64,000 bases of DNA from Achromobacter pulmonis. Lineage in GTDB: Bacteria > Pseudomonadota > Gammaproteobacteria > Burkholderiales > Burkholderiaceae_B. The stretch spans positions 1 through 64,000 of the forward strand of contig NZ_CADIJV010000008.1 in assembly GCF_902859765.1 (NCBI RefSeq), read 5' to 3'. Positions 36,594-45,271 of this stretch are shown here, in pieces (position 1 is the stretch's first letter; each line of letters starts with the position of its first letter). A program made the translations under genes and the position numbers. The notes beneath the pieces are model-generated. The model did no database searches and was not told the origin of the DNA. It was given only the letters and a program-made list of their open reading frames with translations.

Positions 36594-37378
36594 ACACGCC
36601 CGAAACCCGTCTCTGCGCCCATCACCTCACCGGCATGTCGTACCGCGACGTCGACCTGGTCGATGACCTGATCGGCAAGAAGACCTTCACCGAAGTCATG
36701 ATCATGCAGATCCTGGGCCGCGAGGCGCGCCCGGTGGACATGCGCATCGTCGACGCCGTGCTGGTGACGCTGATGGAGCACGGCCTGACGCCCAGCGCCA
36801 TCGCCACCCGCCTGATCTACATGAGCGCGCCCGAGAACCTGCAGGGCGCGGTGGCGTCCGGCCTGATGGCGGTCGGCAGCCAGTTCGTCGGCACCATGGA
36901 AAACTGCTCGCGCCTGCTGGACCGCATCCGCCAGGCCGCCGACGGCCGCGCCGAAGCGCTGGCGATCGCGCGCGAATTCCGCGCCGGCCGCCAGGCGCTG
37001 CCGGGCTTCGGCCACCACCTGCACAAGCCCGACGACCCGCGTTCGATCAAGCTGCTGGCGCTGGCCGAGGCCGAGCCCGACCTGCCCGGCGATTCACTCA
37101 AGGCGCTGCGCCTGCTGGCGGCGGCCATCGACGAAACCTACGGCAAGCACATCACCATCAACGCCACCGGCGCGGTCGCCGCGCTGCTCAGCGAGATCGG
37201 CGTGCCCACGGCGCTGATGCGCGGCTTCGCCGTCATCTCGCGCGCCGCCGGGCTGGTGTCGCACGTGGCCGAGGAACAGCAGAGCCCAAGCGGCCGCTTC
37301 ATCTGGGAAACCATCGACCACGCCATTCCCTACGTCGGCAAGGGCAAATCGCACCAGCGCGACGGAGAACCGTCGTGA
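36590..37378 (+). CDS. citryl-CoA lyase / citrate synthase-like protein
   Basis: A 262-residue short citrate-synthase-fold protein, similar to stand-alone citryl-CoA lyases. APENLQGAVASGLMAVGSQFVGTMENC corresponds to the first substrate-binding block, and GFGHHLHKPDDPR to the catalytic-His block. Where ATP-citrate lyase-type domains have the catalytic Asp (NVDG), this protein reads N-A-T-G, so ordinary citrate chemistry is doubtful. Likely reaction: carbon-carbon cleavage of a hydroxyacyl-CoA made by the upstream ligase. It overlaps both neighbours. Confidence 0.78.
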   Translation: MNTPETRLCAHHLTGMSYRDVDLVDDLIGKKTFTEVMIMQILGREARPVDMRIVDAVLVTLMEHGLTPSAIATRLIYMSAPENLQGAVASGLMAVGSQFVGTMENCSRLLDRIRQAADGRAEALAIAREFRAGRQALPGFGHHLHKPDDPRSIKLLALAEAEPDLPGDSLKALRLLAAAIDETYGKHITINATGAVAALLSEIGVPTALMRGFAVISRAAGLVSHVAEEQQSPSGRFIWETIDHAIPYVGKGKSHQRDGEPS

Positions 37379-38190
37379 TTCCGCCCGTGCCGGGTGCGCG
37401 GCTGGCCGGCAAGGTCGTGCTGGTGGCCGGCGCCGGCTCGTCGGCCGCCGGCTGGAGCATCGGCAAGGCCAGCTGCGTGACGCTGGCGCGCCAAGGCGCG
37501 GCCATCATCGCGCTGGACGCCGACCTGGCGGCGGCCGAGGATGCCGCGCATGAAGTCGAACGGGCCGGCGGCAAGGCGCTGCCCGTGCAGGCCGACGTCG
37601 CCGACGCCGACGCCATGCAGGCCGCCGTGGACACCGCGCGGGGCCACTACGGCCGCATCGACGTGCTGCAGGCCAATGCCGGCATCGGCAAGGTCGGCGG
37701 CCCCGAAGACATCGACCTGGCTGACTGGGACCGCATCCAGCGCGTCAACGTCACCAGCCTGCTGATCGCCACGCGCCTGCTGGCGCCGCTGATGCGCGCG
37801 CAGGGCGGCGGCGCCATCGTCACGGTGTCGTCGATCGCCGGCATCCGCTATACCGGTTATCCCCATCTGGCCTACAGCGTCAGCAAGGCCGCGGTGATCC
37901 ACTTCGCGCGCATGGCGGCGCAGCAGTATGCGCCCGACGGCATCCGCGTGAACACGGTGATCCCGGGCCTGATCGACACGCCGCGCGTCGCCAGGAACGT
38001 GGCGGGCATGTTTGCCAAGGATGATCTGGAGGCGGCGCGCGCCGCGCGCGACCGGCAGGTGCCGATGGGCCGCATGGGCACGCCCTGGGAAGTGGCGAAC
38101 GCGGTGGCGTTCCTGGCGTCGGATGAAGCGTCGTACATCACCGGCACGGAACTGCTGGTCGATGGCGGGCTGACGGGCAAGTATGCGTAA
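37375..38190 (+). CDS. short-chain dehydrogenase/reductase, last gene of the IclR-controlled operon
   Basis: A 271-residue SDR starting at GTG 37375, overlapping the lyase stop by four bases. The cofactor loop is unusual, VAGAGSSAAGWSIGKA (an expanded glycine loop), followed by IALDAD (NAD type), QANAG, catalytic Ser in TVSSIAGI and Y-S-V-S-K. It probably oxidises a hydroxyl of the substrate or product of the lyase step. A bidirectional hairpin follows. Confidence 0.82.
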   Translation: MIPPVPGARLAGKVVLVAGAGSSAAGWSIGKASCVTLARQGAAIIALDADLAAAEDAAHEVERAGGKALPVQADVADADAMQAAVDTARGHYGRIDVLQANAGIGKVGGPEDIDLADWDRIQRVNVTSLLIATRLLAPLMRAQGGGAIVTVSSIAGIRYTGYPHLAYSVSKAAVIHFARMAAQQYAPDGIRVNTVIPGLIDTPRVARNVAGMFAKDDLEAARAARDRQVPMGRMGTPWEVANAVAFLASDEASYITGTELLVDGGLTGKYA

Positions 38191-38203
38191 GGGCCTCGGC
38201 CCG

Positions 38204-38231
38204 GCGGTCATGGCCCCCGGGCCGTGACCGC
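38204..38231. terminator. bidirectional hairpin between the SDR and ubiX
   Basis: GCGGTCATGGCCC (38204-38216) pairs with GGGCCGTGACCGC (38219-38231) with one wobble. It separates convergent transcripts. Confidence 0.7.
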
Positions 38232-38236
38232 GCCTA

Positions 38237-38797
38237 TTACATGCCTTCCCAGTGCGGGCCGGGGACGTGGATGTCGAACAGCTCCAGCACCCGGGCCACG
38301 GTGTGGTCCACCATTTCCTCGATGCTGGCGGGCCGGTGATAGAACGCCGGCAACGGCGGAAACACGATGCCGCCCATCTCGGTGACGGCGGTCATGTTGC
38401 GCAGGTGCGCCAGATTGAAGGGCGTTTCGCGCACCAGCATGACCAGGCGGCGGCGCTCCTTGAGCGTGACGTCGGCCGCGCGCGTGATGAGATTGTCGGA
38501 CAGGCCATGGGCCACCGCCGCCAGCGTGCGCATCGAGCACGGCACGATGACCATGCCGGCCGTCTGGAACGCGCCGCTGGCCAGCGTGGCGCCCACATCG
38601 CGCACGCTGTGCACGTGATCGGCCAGCGCGTAGACATCATGGCGGCCGACATCGAGCTCGTGCTTGATGTTCAGCACGCCCGAGGCCGACACCACCAGGT
38701 GCGTCTCGACATCGTCCACGCCGCGCAGCGCCTGCAGCATGCGCACCGCGTACAGGGAGCCGGTGGCGCCCGTGATGCCGATGACCAGTCGCCGCAT
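38237..38797 (-). CDS. ubiX: flavin prenyltransferase
   Basis: UbiX makes the prenylated FMN cofactor used by UbiD-type decarboxylases in ubiquinone synthesis. The 186-residue protein has the family motifs VIGITGATGSLYAVRML at the N-terminus, VIVPCSMRTLAAVAHGLSDNLITRAADVTLKERRRLVMLVRE, NMTAVTEMGGIVFPPLPAFYHRP and DHTVARVLE. It ends the hemA-to-ubiX run. No ubiD is nearby. Confidence 0.95.
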   Translation of the reverse strand: MRRLVIGITGATGSLYAVRMLQALRGVDDVETHLVVSASGVLNIKHELDVGRHDVYALADHVHSVRDVGATLASGAFQTAGMVIVPCSMRTLAAVAHGLSDNLITRAADVTLKERRRLVMLVRETPFNLAHLRNMTAVTEMGGIVFPPLPAFYHRPASIEEMVDHTVARVLELFDIHVPGPHWEGM

Positions 38798-38801
38798 GGA
38801 A

Positions 38802-39128
38802 TCAGGCCGTGGCGCCGGATTGCTCCAGCAGGGTCTTCAGTTCGCCGGACTCGTTCATCTCGTTCATGATGTCCGAGCCGCCGATGAACTCGCCGGCCAC
38901 GTACAGCTGCGGAATCGTCGGCCAGTTCGAGAATTCCTTGATGCCCTGGCGGACCTCGTCGTCCTCCAGCACATTCACGGTGACCAGCTTCTTGACGCCA
39001 CAGCCCTTGAGGATCTGGATGGCCTTGCCGGAAAAGCCGCACTGCGGGAATTGGGCGGTGCCCTTCATGAACAGCACGACGGGGTGCTGGGTCACGGTTT
39101 CGCGGATGAATTCTTGAACGTCGCTCAT
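38802..39128 (-). CDS. grxD: monothiol glutaredoxin Grx4
   Basis: A 108-residue monothiol glutaredoxin with the CGFS active site (C30), WPTIPQLYV (cis-Pro) and GGSDIMNEM for glutathione binding. It carries and delivers 2Fe-2S clusters. ATG 39128 gives the normal start; the frame extends 13 codons further without need. It follows prmC on the same strand after 121 bases and precedes ubiX by four. Confidence 0.95.
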   Translation of the reverse strand: MSDVQEFIRETVTQHPVVLFMKGTAQFPQCGFSGKAIQILKGCGVKKLVTVNVLEDDEVRQGIKEFSNWPTIPQLYVAGEFIGGSDIMNEMNESGELKTLLEQSGATA

Positions 39129-39249
39129 GGTGGTCTCTTGGACAGGAGGCATAACGGAATACGCCAATTATAGGTACAGGCGGGATTTCGTCCCGGATTC
39201 CCCGTGGCCGTTCCGGGGAATCGGCCAGTTACAAATCGTTGACCCGGCG

Positions 39250-40077
39250 TCAGCCGCGCCCCGGCCAGCGCCCGCCGGAAACGCGTTCGATGCCGGCCAG
39301 ATCGCGCCGGCTGTGGACGTCGGCGAAGCCCGCGGCGGCCAGCAGGCCGCGCACCGCCTCGGCCTGATCCCAGCCATGTTCCATCCACAACGCGGCCCCC
39401 GCCTTCAGGTGGCCAGGGGCGCCGGCCACGATGCGGCGCAGGTCTTCGAGGCCGTCGGCGCCATCGGTCAGCGCGCCGCGCGGCTCGAAGCGCACGTCGC
39501 CCCGGCCCAGGTGCGGGTCGTCGCTGGCGACATACGGGGGATTGGACACGATCAGGTCGAAACCCTCGCCAGCCGGCACCGCGCCGTACCAGCTGCCTTC
39601 GACAAAGCGCACCGAAGCGGTCAAGGCCCAGGCATTGCCCGCCGCCACGGCCAGCGCCGCGGCGCTGACGTCGCTGGCCATCACGCGGGCGTCACGGCGC
39701 GCCAGGGCGATCGAAATGGCGATGGCGCCGCTGCCGGTGCCCAGGTCCAGCACCGCAGGCGCGGATTGCCCCGCCACGCATTCCAGCGCCGTTTCCACCA
39801 GCACCTCGGTGTCCGGCCGCGGGATCAGCACGTCGGGCGTCACGCGAAACACATGCCCCATGAACTCGCGCTGCCCCAGCAGATAAGCCATCGGCTCGCC
39901 GGCCAGGCGGCGCTGCGCCAGCGCCTCGTAGGCCGTGGCCACTTCCGGCGCCAGCGGGTCGGTGTCGTGCGCCAGCAGCCAGGCGCGCGGCTTGCCCAGC
40001 ACGTGTTCGAGCAGCATGCGCACCTCGAGCCGCGGCAGGCGCGTATCCAGCAGCAGGTTCTTGATCTGGGCGGTCAT
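39250..40077 (-). CDS. prmC: release factor glutamine methyltransferase
   Basis: PrmC methylates the Gln of the GGQ motif in release factors 1 and 2. The 275-residue protein has the N-terminal helical domain with LGQREFMGHVFRV and IPRPDTEVLVE, motif I VLDLGTGSGAIAISIAL, and the signature NPPYVASDD that binds the Gln side chain. It lies directly downstream of its substrate gene prfA (46-base gap), the classic arrangement. Confidence 0.95.
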   Translation of the reverse strand: MTAQIKNLLLDTRLPRLEVRMLLEHVLGKPRAWLLAHDTDPLAPEVATAYEALAQRRLAGEPMAYLLGQREFMGHVFRVTPDVLIPRPDTEVLVETALECVAGQSAPAVLDLGTGSGAIAISIALARRDARVMASDVSAAALAVAAGNAWALTASVRFVEGSWYGAVPAGEGFDLIVSNPPYVASDDPHLGRGDVRFEPRGALTDGADGLEDLRRIVAGAPGHLKAGAALWMEHGWDQAEAVRGLLAAAGFADVHSRRDLAGIERVSGGRWPGRG

Positions 40078-40123
40078 GGGCGCGGAAAGCTCGACAATCG
40101 GATGCCTGGGAGTCGCCCGCGAC

Positions 40124-41206
40124 TCAGACGTCGTCGCCCAGCGCCGCCAACTGCTCGGCCTGGTGCTCGGCGATCAGGGCGCCGGTCAGTTCTTCCAGAT
40201 CGCCTTCCATGATCTGCTGCAACTTGTACAACGTCAGGTTGATGCGATGGTCGGTGACCCGGCCCTGCGGGAAGTTGTAGGTGCGGATGCGCTCGGAACG
40301 GTCGCCCGAACCGATCAGACTCTTGCGCTCGGCCGCCTCCTTGCTCTGGCGCTCGCGGGTTTCCTTGTCCTTCAGGCGCGCGGCCAGCACCTGCATGGCC
40401 TTGTCCTTGTTGCGGTGCTGAGAACGGTCGTCCTGGCACTCCACCACCAGTCCGGTCGGCAAGTGCGTGATGCGCACGGCCGAATCGGTCTTGTTGATGT
40501 GCTGGCCGCCCGCGCCGCTGGCGCGGAAGGTGTCGATGCGCAGGTCGCTCGGGTTGATGACGATCTCCGACATCTCGTCGGCTTCGGCCATGACGGCCAC
40601 CGTGCAGGCCGAGGTGTGGATGCGCCCCTGCGCCTCGGTGGCGGGCACCCGCTGCACGCGATGCGCGCCGGATTCGAACTTCAGCCGGCCATAGGCGCCA
40701 TCGCCCTCGATGCGCGCGATCACTTCCTTGTAGCCACCCAGCTCCGACGGACTCTCCGACATCAATTCGACGCGCCAGCCGCGCTGTTCGGCGTAGCGCG
40801 TGTACATGCGCAGCAGGTCGCCCGAGAACAGCGCGCTTTCATCGCCGCCGGTGCCGGCGCGGATTTCCAGGAACACGCTGCGGCCGTCGTTGGGATCGCG
40901 CGGCAGCAGCAGCAACTGCAACGCCGCCTCCAGCGATTCCAGCCTGGCCCGGCCGGTCTTGATCTCATCCTCGGCCATCGCCTTCAGCTCGGGATCGGCC
41001 AGCATCTCCTGCGCGGTCGCCAGGTCTTCCTCGCTGCGCACGAACGCGGTGAACGCCTCCACCACCGGCTCCAGCTCGGCGCGCTCGCGCGACAGCTTGC
41101 GAAAGCGATCCATGTCGCCCGCGGTTTCCGGTTCGGCCAGCAGCGCGTCCACCTCGATCAGGCGGTGACACAGATGCTCCAGCCGGCTGCGCATGGAAGA
41201 TTTCAT
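40124..41206 (-). CDS. prfA: peptide chain release factor 1
   Basis: RF1 ends translation at UAA and UAG. The 360-residue protein has the stop-codon reading P-A-T motif ([17 protein letters not shown]) and the catalytic GGQ in [26 protein letters not shown]. Length is normal. It follows hemA on the same strand (82-base gap) and precedes prmC. Confidence 0.97.
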   Translation of the reverse strand: MKSSMRSRLEHLCHRLIEVDALLAEPETAGDMDRFRKLSRERAELEPVVEAFTAFVRSEEDLATAQEMLADPELKAMAEDEIKTGRARLESLEAALQLLLLPRDPNDGRSVFLEIRAGTGGDESALFSGDLLRMYTRYAEQRGWRVELMSESPSELGGYKEVIARIEGDGAYGRLKFESGAHRVQRVPATEAQGRIHTSACTVAVMAEADEMSEIVINPSDLRIDTFRASGAGGQHINKTDSAVRITHLPTGLVVECQDDRSQHRNKDKAMQVLAARLKDKETRERQSKEAAERKSLIGSGDRSERIRTYNFPQGRVTDHRINLTLYKLQQIMEGDLEELTGALIAEHQAEQLAALGDDV

Positions 41207-41288
41207 GATGGGGATTCAGCAAAGGAAAACAGGGATGGCGGGCGCTCGGTCCGGGCGCCCGCCGCAAGGCGGGGCGGAGGCAGCGCCG

Positions 41289-42563
41289 CTAACGGCGCGA
41301 GTCGCGGCCGGGGAACAGGCGCGGCATCCAGGCAAGCAGTTGCTTGCGGTCGTCGCCTTCGCTGCGGTTCAGCGCCGCCAGCGGGCCATGCAGGTATTTC
41401 TGGGTCAGGCCGTGCGCCAGTTGTTCGAGCACGGCTTCCGGCGATTCGCCGCGCGCCAGCAGGCGGCGGGCGCGTTCGAGTTCGGCGGCGCGGACATCCT
41501 CGGCGGCCTGGTGCAGGTCGCGGATGACGGGCACCACTTCACGCGATTGCATCCAGTGCATGAAGCCCTGGACGCGGGTCTCGATGATGGCCTCGGCCTG
41601 CACCACGGCGGCGCGGCGCGCATCGGTGCCGGTCTGGACCAGGCGGCCCAGGTCATCGACGGAATACAGGTAGACGTCGTCCAGGCGGCCGACCTCGGGT
41701 TCGATGTCGCGCGGCACGGCCAGGTCGATCATCACCATGGGGCGGTGACGGCGCAGGCGCGTGGCCCGTTCCACCATCCCCAACCCGAGGATGGGCAGGG
41801 AGCTGGCCGTACAGGAGACGACCACGTCGAATTCGGACAGGCGGTCGGTCAGGTCCGACAGCTTCATGGTGCTGGCCGAGAACCGGTTGGCCAGCAGCTC
41901 GGCGCGTTCAGCCGTGCGATTGGCCACCACCATGCTGCGCGGACGCTGCGCGGCGAAGTGGGTGGCGCACAGTTCGATCATTTCGCCCGCGCCGATGAAC
42001 AGCGTGCGGGCCTGGTCCAGGTTGCCGAACACGCGTTCGGCCAGGCGCACCGCGGCGGCGGCCATCGACACCGACTGCGCGCCGATGGCGGTCTGCGAGC
42101 GGACTTCCTTGGCCACCGAGAAGGTGCGCTGGAACATCTGGTGCAGCAGCGTGCCGAGCGAACCGGCCTCGCCAGCCGCGCGCACCGCGTCTTTCATCTG
42201 GCCGACGATCTGGGTTTCGCCCAGCACCATGGAGTCGAGCCCGCTGGCCACGCGGAAGGCGTGGCGCACGGCGTCGTCCTGCTGGTGGCGGTACAGGTGC
42301 GGGTGCAGCGTGCCGGCATCCAGGCGGTTGTGTTCGGCCAGCCACGCGGGCAGCTTGTCGGCCACGTGGCCGTCGGCGGCGCAATAGATTTCGGTGCGGT
42401 TGCAGGTCGACAGGATGGCGGCTTCGCGCACCGATCCGCCGAACGCCGAACGCAGGCCTTCCAGCGCCGGCTTGACCAGATCGACGGGCATGGACACGCG
42501 TTCGCGGACCGACACCGGCGCGGACGTGTGATTCAGACCGAAGGCTAGAACAGCTACCGACAT
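41289..42563 (-). CDS. hemA: glutamyl-tRNA reductase
   Basis: HemA reduces glutamyl-tRNA to glutamate-1-semialdehyde, the first step of tetrapyrrole synthesis. The 424-residue protein has the catalytic Cys in [10 protein letters not shown] (C54), the [13 protein letters not shown] block, the NADPH fold around [10 protein letters not shown] and the C-terminal dimerisation helices. It heads the hemA-prfA-prmC-grxD-ubiX run. Siroheme made from this pathway is also needed by the CysI protein at 30860. Confidence 0.97.
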   Translation of the reverse strand: MSVAVLAFGLNHTSAPVSVRERVSMPVDLVKPALEGLRSAFGGSVREAAILSTCNRTEIYCAADGHVADKLPAWLAEHNRLDAGTLHPHLYRHQQDDAVRHAFRVASGLDSMVLGETQIVGQMKDAVRAAGEAGSLGTLLHQMFQRTFSVAKEVRSQTAIGAQSVSMAAAAVRLAERVFGNLDQARTLFIGAGEMIELCATHFAAQRPRSMVVANRTAERAELLANRFSASTMKLSDLTDRLSEFDVVVSCTASSLPILGLGMVERATRLRRHRPMVMIDLAVPRDIEPEVGRLDDVYLYSVDDLGRLVQTGTDARRAAVVQAEAIIETRVQGFMHWMQSREVVPVIRDLHQAAEDVRAAELERARRLLARGESPEAVLEQLAHGLTQKYLHGPLAALNRSEGDDRKQLLAWMPRLFPGRDSRR

Positions 42564-42803
42564 GTAAGGACAAGGCCGTGAGTATTAGAGCTGTGGTCCC
42601 CGCCAAGCACCACGTTGTACAGCGTGCATGTAACAGCGGACCGGCCATGATTATACTCCCGCGGGTTATCCCCACGCCATCCGGGACCCCGGCCGCGACC
42701 TTGCGTCGCACCCCATGCAACAGCCGTTTGCGGTAGTATGCGCGCCTTGCCCCTTGCCGCATGGAAAGGCGCACCGAAAATTCTTCAGACTTTTTCGGCG
42801 CGA

Positions 42804-42833
42804 CTGGCACAAGTCCAAAAAATTGTGTATAGT
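42804..42833 (+). promoter_or_regulatory. tRNA-Phe promoter candidate
   Basis: CTGGCA (42804-42809) and TATAGT (42828-42833) with an 18-base spacer fit a sigma-70 promoter just before the tRNA. The remainder of the 42564-42846 gap must hold the leftward hemA promoter. Confidence 0.6.
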
Positions 42834-42846
42834 TGCGGACTTCGTT

Positions 42847-42922
42847 GGCCTGGTAGCTCAGTTGGTAGAGCAGCGGATTGAAAATCCGCGTGTCGGTGGT
42901 TCGATTCCGCCCCAGGCCACCA
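42847..42922 (+). tRNA. tRNA-Phe (anticodon GAA)
   Basis: The 76-base cloverleaf closes with GGCCTGG/CCAGGCC, has TAGCTCAGTTGGTAGAGCA (D arm), anticodon stem GCGGA/TCCGC with loop TTGAAAA (anticodon GAA), GGTTCGATTCC (T arm), and an encoded CCA end. Confidence 0.98.
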
Positions 42923-42928
42923 GAATTA

Positions 42929-42958
42929 AAAAGCCCGGCTCCTAGGAGCCGGGCTTTT
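42929..42958. terminator. intrinsic terminator after tRNA-Phe
   Basis: AAAAGCCCGGCTCC and GGAGCCGGGCTTTT form a perfect 14-bp hairpin around TA. The symmetrical A/T flanks also serve the convergent LysE-family gene. Confidence 0.93.
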
Positions 42959-43016
42959 GCATGGATGGGTCAGAAAGTGGGGGCCAAACCCAGGCGGTGG
43001 CTCAAGCCCACTCGCC

Positions 43017-43625
43017 TCAAGACCCCGGCAACGCCGCCCCCATCGCCGCGAACAATCCCCCGCACACCTTGTTGAAGCGCCGTCCCGCGCGTTCCAGCCA
43101 CGGACGCACGCGGTGCGCCAGACGCGCCAGCACGTACTCCACCAGGAACTCGATGGCCACGAAGGTGGCGGCCATGATCATGAACTGCGTGAACAGGCTG
43201 CGCGCCGGATCGATGAACTGCGGCAGGAAGGCGCCGTAGAACAGCAGCGCCTTGGGATTGGCGATCGCCGACAGGAAGCCCTGGCTGAACATGCGCGTGC
43301 CGCGCAGGCGCGGCATGTCGGGCGCCGGACGCAACTGCACGCCGGGCGAGCGCCACAGCTGGACGCCGAGCCAGATCAGGTAGGCGCCGCCGGCCCATTT
43401 CAATACCGTCAGCGCCGGCCCCCAGGCCTTGAGCAGCGCGCTGATGCCCAGCATCGACAGGGCGATCAGGGCGATGAAACCGACCGCGCCGCCGGCGATG
43501 GTGCACAGCGCCTTGCGATGCCCGTGCAGCGCGCCATGGGTCAGCGCCAGCAAGGTGTTGGGGCCGGGCGTGATCGACAGGCCGATCACGGCAACCAGAT
43601 AGATGAGCCAGCTATGCAAGGCCAT
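43017..43625 (-). CDS. LysE/RhtB-family amino-acid exporter
   Basis: A 202-residue membrane protein with six hydrophobic segments. The family's N-terminal signature is GLSITPGPNTLLALTHGALHG, followed by GGAYLIWLGVQLWRSP and QGFLSAIANPKALLFYGAFLPQFI. These exporters remove amino acids such as lysine, threonine or homoserine. It lies 12 bases after an Lrp-type regulator on the same strand, which likely controls it. Confidence 0.9.
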   Translation of the reverse strand: MALHSWLIYLVAVIGLSITPGPNTLLALTHGALHGHRKALCTIAGGAVGFIALIALSMLGISALLKAWGPALTVLKWAGGAYLIWLGVQLWRSPGVQLRPAPDMPRLRGTRMFSQGFLSAIANPKALLFYGAFLPQFIDPARSLFTQFMIMAATFVAIEFLVEYVLARLAHRVRPWLERAGRRFNKVCGGLFAAMGAALPGS

Positions 43626-43637
43626 GTGGTTTCCTTT

Positions 43638-44114
43638 CTATTCTTCGTCCGGCCGCGCCGTCGGCACGGCCAGCCCGTATTTCACGCGGTTCATCACCAC
43701 CAGCGTCGAGAAGCGCTTCACATTCGGATCACCCCAGAAGTGGCGCTGCGCGAAGGCATCGTACTCCGCCATGTCGCGCACGGTCATGGTGACCACGAAA
43801 TCCACTTCGCCCGTCACCGCCAGGCACTGCATGATCTCCGGCGCGCCGCGCATGGCGCGCTTGAAGCTGTCCAGCTTGTCGGCGCGCTCGCTTTCGAGCG
43901 ACACCAGCACCATCATCATGATGTCGCGTCCTACCGCCGCCGGGTCCACTACCGACACGTCGCCCAGCACCGCGCCGGATTCACGCAGGCGCTTCATGCG
44001 GCGCAGGCACGATACCGGCGACAGGTTGACGCGCTCGGCCACCTCCTGGCTGGTGCGCTGGTTGTCTTCCTGCAGGCTCTGCAGGATCTGAAGATCGAAA
44101 TCGTCTAGTTCCAT
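43638..44114 (-). CDS. Lrp/AsnC-family regulator
   Basis: A 158-residue protein. The helix-turn-helix (ELDDFDLQILQSLQEDNQRTSQEVAERVNLSPVSCLRRMKRL, read in pieces) is at residues 2-45 and the C-terminal RAM effector-binding domain has APEIMQCLAVTGEVDFVVTM. It is followed by the LysE-type exporter and divergent from an RhtA-type exporter across 189 bases, so it is placed to control both in response to an amino acid. Confidence 0.92.
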   Translation of the reverse strand: MELDDFDLQILQSLQEDNQRTSQEVAERVNLSPVSCLRRMKRLRESGAVLGDVSVVDPAAVGRDIMMMVLVSLESERADKLDSFKRAMRGAPEIMQCLAVTGEVDFVVTMTVRDMAEYDAFAQRHFWGDPNVKRFSTLVVMNRVKYGLAVPTARPDEE

Positions 44115-44303
44115 GGGGTGTCTCGGACTGCGGCGGGCCAGGCCCGATGGGCCGGTTGAACGATTCTAAACGTCCCGCGCCGCGATCCGCCCCCCGAACT
44201 TGACGGGAAACTTCATTTGCAGCCCCCTCACCGCAGAAAATAATCAGGCGCCTTGCTTACACTGGGAAGCCGTCGCCCCTGATTTTCCTGTAGCCGCAAC
44301 ACC

Positions 44304-45200
44304 ATGACCGCCACCGCCCTGCCCTCCGCACGCGACGCCTCCGTCTCCACCCTGATGCCGACCCTGTCGCTGATCGGCGCCATGGCCTCGCTGTGCATCG
44401 GCACCTCGTTCGCCAAGTCGCTGTTTCCCGAAGTGGGCGCCCAGGGTACGACGGCCTATCGCATCGTCATCGGCGCCATCATCCTGATCGCGTTCTGGCG
44501 CCCGTGGCGCTTTCCGCTGACGCGGCGCAACGCCGCCAAGATCGCGCTGTACGGCGTGACGCTGGCCTGCATGAACCTGCTGTTCTACATGGCGCTGCGC
44601 ACCCTGCCGCTGGGCGTGGCCATCGCCATCGAATTCACCGGGCCGCTGACCCTGGCGGTGGCGCTGTCGCGGCGCGCCATCGACTTCGTCTGGATCGCCT
44701 GCGCCCTGGCCGGGCTGCTGCTGCTGATCCCGACCGGCCAGTCGATGCACGACCTCGACCCCGTCGGCATCGCCTACGCGCTGGGCGCGGCGGTGTGCTG
44801 GGCGCTGTACATCATCTTCGGCAAGAAGGCCGGCAACGTGCATGGCGGCCAGGCCACCTCGCTGGGGTTGCTGGCGGCCACCATGGTGGCGCTGCCGGTG
44901 GGCGCGGCCCACGCCGGCATGGCGCTGCTGGACCCGAAGCTGATCCTGGCCGGCATCGCCGTCGGCATCCTGTCCAGCGCCCTGCCCTATTCCCTGGAAA
45001 TGGTCGCCCTGCGGCGCCTGCCGCAGAAGACCTTCGGCGTGTTGCTGAGCATGGAGCCCGCCATGGGCGCGCTGGCCGGCGTCATCGTGCTGCACGAGCA
45101 CCTGTCCGGCACGCAGTGGCTGGCGATCTGCGGCATCATCATCGCCTCGGCCGGCTGCGCCGCCACCGCGCGCCGCCAGAACCGCGCCGCCTCGGCGTAG
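44304..45200 (+). CDS. EamA-family amino-acid exporter, RhtA-like
   Basis: A 298-residue, ten-helix protein of the drug/metabolite transporter superfamily. RhtA-like features are GTSFAKSLFPEVGAQGTTAYRI near residue 32, FYMALRTLPLGVAIAIEFTGPLTLA around residue 100, SSALPYSLEMVALRRLPQKTFGVLLSMEPAMGALAG near the end. RhtA exports threonine and homoserine. It is divergent from the Lrp regulator; two exporter types around one Lrp gene argue for overlapping amino-acid efflux. Confidence 0.88.
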   Translation: MTATALPSARDASVSTLMPTLSLIGAMASLCIGTSFAKSLFPEVGAQGTTAYRIVIGAIILIAFWRPWRFPLTRRNAAKIALYGVTLACMNLLFYMALRTLPLGVAIAIEFTGPLTLAVALSRRAIDFVWIACALAGLLLLIPTGQSMHDLDPVGIAYALGAAVCWALYIIFGKKAGNVHGGQATSLGLLAATMVALPVGAAHAGMALLDPKLILAGIAVGILSSALPYSLEMVALRRLPQKTFGVLLSMEPAMGALAGVIVLHEHLSGTQWLAICGIIIASAGCAATARRQNRAASA

Positions 45201-45217
45201 ACCGCGCCTCCGTCACG

Positions 45218-45245
45218 CCAAGCCCCGCCACCGGCGGCCTTGGCC
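45218..45245. terminator. weak hairpin between the RhtA-like and Bug genes
   Basis: GCCAAG...CCGCC pairs with GGCGG...CTTGGC across an ACC loop, with one bulge, in the 71-base convergent gap. Confidence 0.45.
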
Positions 45246-45271
45246 CGGCAGGCGAAGCGGCGCGCGCGGCC

